From Verticillium longisporum (taxonomy: Eukaryota > Ascomycota > Sordariomycetes > Glomerellales > Plectosphaerellaceae), in NCBI GenBank assembly GCA_019188255.1, contig JAETXT010000011.1, positions 744,001 through 808,000 on the forward strand: DNA of 64,000 nucleotides. Reading direction: 5' to 3'. Of the stretch, positions 55,250 through 64,000 are shown piece by piece. The notes below the pieces were generated by a model. That model worked only from the letters and a program-made list of their open reading frames with translations, was not told the origin of the DNA and did not search any database. The stretch's first letter is position 1; every line of letters begins with the position of its first letter. Position numbers and translations under genes: made by a program.

Positions 55250-58200
55250 CGAGGGGGTGTACCTTTCGGACTATTGTACGCGGCTGGTGGACTACTGGGG
55301 CAGGGGGGTCTCTTCCAGCTTACAACCTGGAGAACATCACACACCACGCTCGCTCCTTCCTCCGTGGATGGACGGCCAGCGTCCTGCTTCCAGGCATCTC
55401 TTACATTTTCAAGAATCAACTCGCTACCTACAATACAAAAATGATCCATCAACCCATTCTACCCATCAGCTCCAACACACAAACTCGACCCCTCCCACTC
55501 AACAGGGCTTGGATGATTACCGAACACACGATAATTCTTCCGAATCCAGAGTCTGCTTGTCGTCGTGGAGTAGACCAGGGGTACCCCTTCGAAGAACCAC
55601 AAGCCCGGCGCCAGTGTCAGTCTAATCAAGAAGCAAACCTACCAAGTCTGGCCGCCAATAAACGCTCAACCGACGTCCCCAAGTCATCCCGACATCCCGG
55701 CTACACTATCATTTCGGCATTGATAATTGCTCTGACAGTCGGGTCGCCAGGCCTGCCAGACCTTGCTCAACACCACAAGCTCAGCTCTCCATCTGTCGTG
55801 CCTAAGGTACAGTAGGTGCCGCCCTGCACTGAAAACCCCGACTCGACCACCGTGACTCGAAGGAGGCTCTGTCCACAAAGACCAATCATACTTGGACGCC
55901 TCCACTCGCCCAGCCAAGAGTACAGGCATCGCATTGTCTCTTCTTCATTTGTGGCCGGCGCCATAAGGAACCGCCCACCTCTACCCTGCTCGTCGACGCT
56001 GTTGTCGTCGCCGCCGCCGCCTGTGGCAACTGCGGAGATGTGATGGCGCGGAGGCACGAAGCAAGCAATGCAGTGCATCACGCATCCACAGCGAAAAGAA
56101 ATGGTACCGTACCATCCATCGGCAGTTGACGTTCGCCATCTCCTCCTTCCGAAGACCAGATAGGCCGGGCCAGCCTCCCCGTGTTACATTCGTCATATCG
56201 TGGCAACAGACATAGGTCTATCTCTTGTTCATCCGGCAACTCGTCCATCTCTCCAACCATTCGTCTAGCCTGGCAACATGGCATCTTGCATGGCATCACA
56301 TCACGGCAGCTGCTCCCACAAGAGAAAGGCCGACGACTAGCCCAATGATAGGCCTTATCCTCGTCGCGTCACTTGCACTAGCTGCGCAAGCCGAGCTGCA
56401 GCACATCAGATCGTCGCTCTCCAGATTACCAGCCCCCAGGGCCAGCCGCCCCAAGCCCTCCAGTCTGCAGCACGAGCACGCCTATCGGCGTCGGTAGGCG
56501 GGCTGTTCTGTATCGCGAACCAGTCGTAGCCCAATGGCCCCCGCTGTCCACCTTCCACATTCAGGCCTTCCTCCTGAGCTTGTCCCTGGAAAAGGATAAC
56601 AGGAACCACAAACCTCCCCGCACATCCCGCCCGCGCGCGCAACCCCCTCAGGCACCACCGGTCGACCTTCTCGAACCGACAACATGTCCCGCTGTGCGTC
56701 CACATCATGGCCAGTAGCGCTTGCTTCCCCGTTCGCCGGCCGAGGCTGACACCTCCCAAGATGCCACGTTCCTTTGACGCCGCTCCCGCGATATCGGAGC
56801 CCTTGTCGGCGAGTGAAAAGCAGGCTCGCACGCGAGTAGCCCACATGGGCTTTGGTTGAACCTCTCCATGAACCCCCCATCACCCTCGGATGCACCCTGG
56901 GCCCTTCTTCGGGATGGTGACATCTTCCTTGTGCATTCGCCCTTGAAAACGCCCGCAGCCAGCCTGACCCTAACTCGTCTCTGCTGACAGCAGCAATTCG
57001 ATTCGTGATCCGGCATTCCCCCTACAAAATGGCGACTCACCTTGCTGGCCATCTCGGACAAATTCGACGTGTGATCGAGGTTTGGCCCCTCTCGCGAGCA
57101 GACGGGGGTAGAATGACGCAAATTTATCTGAGACGCACGTGCTGCATGTCTACAGATAGCATTCATCGCGTTGCCCATCCATGCTCCAGGTTCTGATGTT
57201 TTTGCTTCTGGGTCTGGGTCTGGGTACGGTTCTGGTTCTGAATCTCGTGCCTTGCCACGACCCCCAGACTGTTTCGCTCTGGCCTCGCTGCTGATTTCCC
57301 CAATTCCGCCTTTCCGCGGCACCGGCACCGGCACCGTCACCAACGAGGACGTCGTGACATGTGCGCCTTGGTCCATACTTCAGCTACGCTAAGAAAAACC
57401 TTAACATCGACCTCGCTTTGCTTTTCTCTCCAGAATCTTGCCATTTCTTCTTCGAACGCCCTTTCCAACGCAGAATGCGCAAGGGGGCAATCGTTTGGGC
57501 GAGGCCCGCCTGATGGTTGCATCGGGCCCCTTAAACCGCCCAACTCGCTTGGACCCCTATCGGCATTCCATCTAGATTACGGCCATGGCTGCTGAAGTGC
57601 GGTTGGAGCCCGAGTCACCCGGAACATTGGGAATGGCGTCCAAACTGAATGTGCGACCATGATGGTGATACTGGAAAAAAGTGCTTACGAGGCGATACGC
57701 CCTGCTGGCCGGAAACTTCCATCAACGCGCATCACAGATCTCAATCAGATAGACCAGTCCAACTTCCCATCTCTTCCCTTTGTGCCCCCCGCAACCTTGA
57801 TCGGCACCCTCGGGCTGCGGCGGCCGCACAGTCGAAGCTTGTTGCCCTGTCCTCGCGTCTCAGCCTCGAAGCCACGCCCCCCGTCGATCTCCAACAAGGC
57901 GCGCGCGCCTCCTCCTCAAGAGCGAGCGCCAGCTCATCCCATGTACGACGAACGCTTTGCCGAGAGTCAAATATATGACCATCTGAATCGAACCAGGCCT
58001 CGATGACAGCGCGGTACACTACTTGAGCTTCCAGAAGAAACCCTCTTACTGGCCCGATCCGAATGCAATTCGGTAGCACGCCTCTTGATTCGGCGCCGCC
58101 ATGGCTACAGATCTGTCCTTCCCCACCCCATGTCTTCCACCCCTTCGTTCTCCCTGCCCCGTCCCTATCTTTGTTCGTTGGCCGGGCGGTTCGTGTGCCG

Positions 58201-59204
58201 TGTACGAGTACATCGTACATACGTCTGTGTGCGTGTGCGCATACGCACGCACCTCTGCGTATCACCAACGCTCCACAAATCTCGCCTTCTGGAAGCCTGG
58301 ATTATGTAAGACTTGGGGAGCGGGCTTGGGACTTTGCATTGTTCAGTACGAGAGCTTGAAGTCACGTCGTTACACTGACGGGGCGAAATATGACAGAGGC
58401 AGGGAGGACGGGTTATTGTTCCAGATGGGTTTCTGGAAGACAGCTCCACCCTCGCTATGGCTTTTTTTGCCTTTACCTAGTGGCTGTGCGCCGCTTTCCT
58501 CTCCCGATCATCCCATCTACCCCGGCGCAAGTATCGTTGATGATCTTGTAGAAGATGTGCCGTGGCTGGAGAAAGCGAGGGCGTGTATCAAGACTCGATG
58601 TCAGCCTGATTATCGGACTGTGCCCACAATGTCGTGGAAGGGCTTGAAGGGGTAGAATTTGTCGTGACGGATTCTTTCTTGCAGAGACATCCAAGTGGGA
58701 GATCTGAAGCCAAACAACAAGGCGTAGACATAATGCTCGGTAAACGAGGATTGTAGTAACGAGAGGTCTGGTTATGAAGCGAGCGAGAGATAAAAAGACA
58801 AACTCCTATCAGACCGCCCCCAGTCACCCGATCCCATGGACCCCCTCCCTCCTCGCCCGCCCGCCCTACTCCGTCCAGCCAAGGCCACGAGTGTCCTCTA
58901 AGCTCTATCGACACCCAGCTTGCCAATGGGTGTATGTATCATGCCCTACCGCGCCTCGATGCTGCCATGTCCATGGTTCCCGCTCCCATACCTAAACAAC
59001 ACCAGATTCATCTCCCGTCTCCGGTACGTTGGCTCTCTTTGGTCTCGTATCACACCGCCATTGTCCGTTTCTCATCGCCAACTGAGCTGTGCCGCCGTTG
59101 TCATGGTTTGCTAAGTACATCACGCATCATTTTTTTCTCCCACCTATGCAACCGACGACGCTTTCCTACTCCCATTGCCATTTCCTCTGGCATCCGGAGA
59201 GTAT

Positions 59205-62200
59205 CTAGGACTTAACATCAGGCTGGCCCTGGCTGTCGTCGGAAATGTGAATCTCAGCAGCCTCCGACGACGCAGCGTCATCATCGTCATCCCTTGGCGG
59301 CACCGCATTCATCCCATTATCAAGTTTGAGACTCCAGGTCTCAGCGCTGCCGGGCAGGGGCCCCTGCTGCTGAGGCCCGAACACGTCGTCGCTTGCTTGG
59401 GGAAGCAGGTCATCGACCAAGGGGGACTCGCTGCCACGACCGGTCAGGTCCGGCACGTCCGAGTCGGCCTGTGCTTCGTCGCTGGCGTAGCCTCCGAGCT
59501 GGAGCGTATCCGTGGTGTCACCATCCTCGCCGATGCCGCTGAATGACCACGTCTGCTTGCCGGTGAACGTCTGAGACAGCCGGCTTGCGGGAGCGCCCGC
59601 CATGCCGATACCTTCGTCCTCGATGCTGTCCTGGATCCGTTCGCTGCTGTTGTAGTCGGGCAGACCGTCGTCGCTGCGCGTCGACATGGTGTTATGAGCC
59701 AAACCACGACCTGCTGGCAGGCGAATTGCTCCGGCTCCGGTCCCAAGTCTCGACGATCCAGTTGGGGAGGAGCCCTCGCCGAGACGCCGGCCTTCCCCGA
59801 ATCTGCCGCGTCTTGTTCGTCTTCCTCCTCTTCCGAGCCGCTGTCAAATTTCTCGCAGATTTCGCGGAAGCGGGGCCCGCCCAGGGGCACAGTGGAACGC
59901 CGGCGGTAAAACAAGAGGTACGCAGCCTTAGTGACGGAGCTCTCTGCTTTGCCAGCCGAAACGCTCGTGTCTGCATTTGGTCAGTGAAACTGCTTGATTG
60001 GGCGTCCCGATGTTGCAACTGACCATTGAAGTGATACCACTGATTGTCAACAAAGTTCTTTGCCCACGCCGTATAATGACCACCGCCGAGGCCACCAAAG
60101 TGCTCGTCGACAGCGCACAAGTCATATACCTCTTCTTTCCCATCTTCTTGATGCAAGACGCGTGTCCGTAGATCGAGGCCCTCAATGGGGAAGTCAACCA
60201 GCACGTCCAGCTTGTCTCGCCGGTAGCCGGAGGAGCTGAATCGTTTGAGATGCACAACGAGAATGTCAGGCGTCTTCCACAGGTCGAACTTTTTGCTTGC
60301 ACGGCGATGTTCCTTGCAGCGCGGGCAATACCATGTATCCTGCTCGGACAGAATTTCAGCCTTCTCGAACTCGTCCAGACACTCCTCCAGCGTGATGCCC
60401 TTGGAACGGCGAGCTTGGCGCTTTTTCCGCTTCAGCTCCATGTTTGGATCGCGCAGACGCTCAAGGTCGTTGAACGTCGGACTTCCACGCAGATCGTCGT
60501 TACCGTGATCTGTATCGCCGAAGATACCGTCCCAGGCATTGCTGTCCCATTCGACAACGATACCCTCTCCGAAACGAACAAGGGGGCCGGGCACATCGTC
60601 CGTGGGTGAGGGTTGCGGCGCAACATCGGGCATGCGCACTTCGCGCGACTTCATCTCCCTGTGACGGCGCTTATTGCCCTTTTTGCCGTACGTTTTGTGA
60701 GGCTTCATCTTTTTCTTGCTAGCGCCATGCTTTGGACCATTAGGTCGCTGGGATGCTCGAACACTAGCCTACATAAGCGTCAATCATCAACGTCCCGTGA
60801 AAAGTGTCGTAGCTGTAGACCCCAAAAGGTTCACGGGTACAGTGCATGTGGGGATCTTTTGAGCTGCTCACCTTGGGTGGCTTGACGACTGCCTCTTCCT
60901 CGCTCGATTCTTCATTCATGCGAGTCTGCGCCGGAGTTGAGGCAGAGGATTGCAGGTCGCTGGTGCTGTCGTTGTCGCTGTCGCCATCACCGCCGTTCGT
61001 CCAGGTGCCCGGACTGTTCGACTCATCTTGGTCGCTTGATGACTCAGGTGGCGGCGCTCTGGATGATAGTTTGTGTAGAGCTCGGTCAAGGCTATTCCAG
61101 CCAGAAGGCACAACGTCGCTGCTCTCACCGCCAAAGTAAAACAGTTCAAAAAGGTTCTGGAGCTGGGGTGGCAGATAAGACTGTGAGTCCGTCGCCCACT
61201 TGGGTCGACGCGACTCAAACCGCTTCAGCACGCGGTCGTTACTAGCGGTCGTAGCAGCTGTTGTCTCGCCATTGTCCTTCATCGACACTTCGACGATGTC
61301 GTCCTCGCCCTCGACTGATTGAGCAACTACTTTAGAATCACCCATCTCGGTATCGGACTGTGTCGTGACAACTGTTTCGGGATCAAGCCCATCGTCGGAA
61401 TCGGCAAAACCGGTAGCGGTAGTGAATGTGGCGATCTTCTCAAGGATCTTGCGCCGGATAACATCCTCGTTGTTGGCCTGTTCAATGTTAGCAGGAACGA
61501 TTGCCAGACCCTTCGGTGCCTCTTACCTCTTCTCTCGTCAGAACGATGAAGTGAGGAGGCGAAGCGCTGTCATCACGGATATATCGGTTACCAGCCGCCT
61601 GTTTCCGATGCAGGACAGAGACGACAAGGCGTTCGGTGCGTGGGTCGACGTAAGGCTCCTCATCAATGTCTAGCATGGAGCGGTGACCACTAGACTTGAT
61701 CCAGTTGGTAGGCGACGACTCCAGCTCGTGGAAGGTGGCGACATCGCTGCCAGTGATGGCTTCCGAAGCGTCTTCATTGTCGGAGTAAATCTTGAAAAAC
61801 TTTCCTTTGAACTCTTCTGCGCCAATCAAACGGTCGACGGGAACACCTGTCCGATCAGAAATGGCCTTCTTGAGCAGTTCAACAGCGCTGTGTTTTGGCA
61901 GTTCGACCTCGACAAGTACAGGACGATCGTTGAGGGGGAAGAATTTGACCGACGCGCTCCACAGATCTTCAATTGGCAGAGGAAGAGTCAAGTTGTTGAA
62001 AGGGTCGAACGTGATGCTGACTTTGTCGCAGATGGGGCATTTAAGTGTAGACTTGTACATGCCGGTAAACAGATCAGCGATGACTGAGTCGTCTCGCTTT
62101 CGGGTGATATCCCAGACCTCTTCTGCCATTTTGCGAATGGCCTCTTCGTTGCCGATCATCTCATCAGTCGAATCGGGCTTTTCAATGTACGGCTTCTTCT

Positions 62201-64000
62201 TGATACGACTCAGATCTTCCTGCAGACCATCCAGAAGAAAGCCGAGAAACTCCTGCGTATCTTGCTGGCCCCATCCAGAAAAGGCGCTGCGACAACGACC
62301 GATTGTCACCTTGAACTCACGAGGGCTGACGGCCCCTCTTGAGTCGCGATAGATCTCCTTCAAGAGCTGCCCATATGTAATGGCTACTTGGCCATCGTAG
62401 CCAAGAGGATTGTCGCGGTTCAACTCCTTCTCGTACTCGCTTGTGAGGAAATACTTCGTCAACTCTTCGACACTCCGGACACACTGAAGTGCCGAGTTCA
62501 TGTAGCACGTGTTCCCCAAGTTCTGCAGACCAACAGCTCCGACGCTGCGGCCCGACCTTTTTTGTTGCGTCCTGCCACGAGTTATAGGACCAGAGCGAGC
62601 TGACGGTGCAGGGCTGTTCCGACCGCTGTTGTTGCCACTGGCCTGGGTCGTCTTGCCATTTCCTACTCCTCGAGAGGCGATACTCTTGGCGTTGCCCTTT
62701 CTCTTGAAGTATGTTGACACAAATTCCCCTCTCTCGACCTCCTCGTCAAGGACCAGAATCTGACTTTGCCCAAGAGCCTTCATAGACAACGAGCTTTTCC
62801 CATTGTAGTTGGCATTGACTGTGTTGTCGATGGCATCGACCTTGCTCCGCCGCAGCGAATCCACGGCCAAGTACGTCGGCACATCTATCAGCATCTTCTT
62901 CCACGATTCCGGGGGAGATGCAGGTTCGCGCTCCGGCGAATCAGGCGGTGTCAAAGCGGAATGAGGCTCAACATCCATCTGAGAAGGCTCGGTTTGGGGT
63001 GCTATCGACCACACACGTATTTTGCGGTCCAATGGAATGCCCGTCTTTGTCTTGAGCTCCTTGAAGAACTCATTATAAGATGCAGAGGTGCTTTTGACCA
63101 CGACGATTGGTGCAGCGTCCTTGAGCTTGGTCTCAATAGGGATCTCGCTCCCACTGGACCACAGTCGATGAACGGTGAAGACGGGAGGGTTGATCTCAAA
63201 AATAATGTTGGTCGAAGGAGCCGAATCTTGTGCCGTGTTGATAGCCTTGCGGATGATGGGAATCTGTCCATCGGCGAGGCCGTACCACTCCGATACTAGG
63301 GTCCAAGCATCATCGGGGAAGAGCGAGATGTCGCTATCCAAGCTCACTCCATCTCTCAGGCGCACAAAAGGGCCGTCGTCTGTGGCTAAAATGCTCTCGA
63401 TAATGTCTGAGTTGTCCACAGGACCAAGACGTTCATCTGACGGACCGTCTTTGGTGTTCTTGGGGTCACCAAAGGCTTGGGCTTTACGCACCCATGACGT
63501 GGATACCACGTACGCGGTATCGCCCACCTTCGGGAAGGTTTCCTCAAATCCGAGCACCAGTGTCTGGATCGTTTTGATCTGCTCTTCGAGAGGTGGTGGC
63601 TCTGCAGACTGTGGTCAGCTATACACTCTTAGCCGTAAATAGCTGTCTGCCGTGGTTACCTATCACTCTATCTATCTGCGCAACCTGCTCGCCTGGAGCG
63701 GGCTGGTCGTCCGGCAAATCAATGCTCATGGCCCTCGGCAATTGGGCTCGAGTAGTCGTTGACCCGTGCTGTGCTGTGCTCTGAGCGGACTCGACCGAAT
63801 CCGCCTCCTGGACCCCTCGCATCTCCGTGTCTTGCTGTGGTTCCATGCTGGAAGCGCGTCGTTTCAAGGGTGAAGAAGACCGTTGAGGGGCGTTCCCATC
63901 TCCTCCCATGATAGCCCGGCGGGAGACGTTGAAGGGTGACTGGCTTCGGGCCGTGTCACGCGGCTGCAGAGGCCCAGTCTCGGTGCCAGAGGTATAGCCG
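59205..64000 (-). CDS. Ubiquitin-specific protease, UBP12/USP15-like (5' end outside window), one frame break
   Basis: Exons: beyond 64000 to 63660, 63601-61527, 61477-60872, 60768-60024 and 59970-59205. The frame is open past the ATG at 63909 to the right edge (with ETGPLQPRDTARSQSP), so the start probably lies outside. Deubiquitinase of the C19 family. DUSP domain: AYVVSTSWVRKAQAF and the following ~90 residues. Cys box GLQNLGNTCYMNSALQCV; zinc ribbon CPIC and CPRC; His box DEHFGGLGGGHYTAWAKN. A 330-residue insert separates the Cys and His halves, as in USP4/15/UBP12. The last exon breaks frame at the C-run 59795-59798 (plus strand): DEQDAADSG is followed by the GEGSSPTGSSRLG segment in the next frame, and the exon is one base short. 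The C-terminus is disordered and acidic. Confidence 0.92.

Larger units (their letters stand above)
52482..59204. other. 6.7-kb spacer upstream of PDE2, no gene seen
   Basis: Starts with a PDE2-proximal region that is strongly purine-rich on the plus strand (pyrimidine-rich leader on the PDE2 strand), including G-runs at 53413-53509. It continues with mixed spacer containing TACCT/AGGTA motifs (53745-53775, 54738-54745, 55231-55250) and a T-run near 54890. Open frames up to 220 codons occur on both strands, but none shows a domain, a plausible codon pattern or splice-linked neighbours. A lineage-specific short gene or non-coding RNA cannot be excluded. Confidence 0.55.

Noticed and set aside
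57649..58268. Overlapping frames on both strands near 57.7-58.3 kb
   Set aside because: Three frames overlap with none showing coding character; treated as chance openness in GC-rich sequence.
58101..58655. 184-codon plus-strand open frame in the large spacer
   Set aside because: Low-complexity, Cys/Pro-rich translation with no domain, no splice-linked continuation and several overlapping frames of similar length.

Overview
This window is nuclear DNA from a filamentous ascomycete, most likely a Sordariomycete. The evidence is short introns of about 40-100 bases with GTANGT donors and CTNAC-type branch sites, pyrimidine-rich leaders, long gene-poor spacers, and the gene set itself (Sac7-type RhoGAP, ATG1, SNX41/ATG20, a lipase-NACHT-WD receptor, an FHA kinase, fungal PDE2 and UBP12). 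I do not name a species.

Layout. 1-5 kb: end of a Sac7-like RhoGAP (+), convergent with GPI mannosyltransferase 3 (GPI10, -). 5.9-7.3 kb: ornithine aminotransferase (+). 7.3-11.9 kb: no gene seen. 11.9-14.9 kb: ATG1 (+). 15.9-21.4 kb: an accessory-looking block with a coiled-coil protein bearing an irregular six-cysteine motif (+), a zeta-toxin-like kinase (+, frame broken) and an FHA-protein kinase (-). 22.1 kb: the tiny RPL41 gene. 23.3-24.6 kb: mRNA capping guanylyltransferase (-). 24.8-25.9 kb: a truncated MFS transporter abutting a spliced-looking relic. 26.4-28.2 kb: secreted carboxylesterase (+). 28.5-33.2 kb: lipase-NACHT-WD receptor (-), divergent from a zinc deaminase (+) and a fructosamine kinase-like gene (+). 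36.4-38.6 kb: SNX41/ATG20 (-). 39.9-41.1 kb: single-pass membrane protein (-). 42.4-44.6 kb: RPS18 (+) convergent with SDO1 (-). 46.8-48.5 kb: carboxypeptidase Y (-). 49.7-52.5 kb: cAMP phosphodiesterase PDE2 (-). 52.5-59.2 kb: no gene seen. 59.2-64 kb: UBP12-like deubiquitinase (-), whose 5' end lies past the right edge.

Functional links. Most genes are housekeeping: translation and ribosome maturation (RPL41, RPS18, SDO1), mRNA capping, GPI anchors, arginine/ornithine catabolism, autophagy and vacuolar function (ATG1, SNX41/ATG20, CPY), and signalling (RhoGAP, PDE2, FHA kinase). The accessory part is the 15.9-33 kb half, with the zeta-like protein, the FHA kinase, the broken transporter and the NACHT receptor.

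Two things stand out. First, five conserved genes carry frame breaks that each equal a single missing base. Four of the six sites are C/G runs, one is a T run and one is not pinpointed. This suggests homopolymer errors in the assembly, although real inactivation cannot be excluded. Second, PDE2 also carries an in-frame TAG between its regulatory and catalytic parts. A homopolymer error does not explain it, and it is a candidate for fungal A-to-I mRNA recoding of UAG to UGG.
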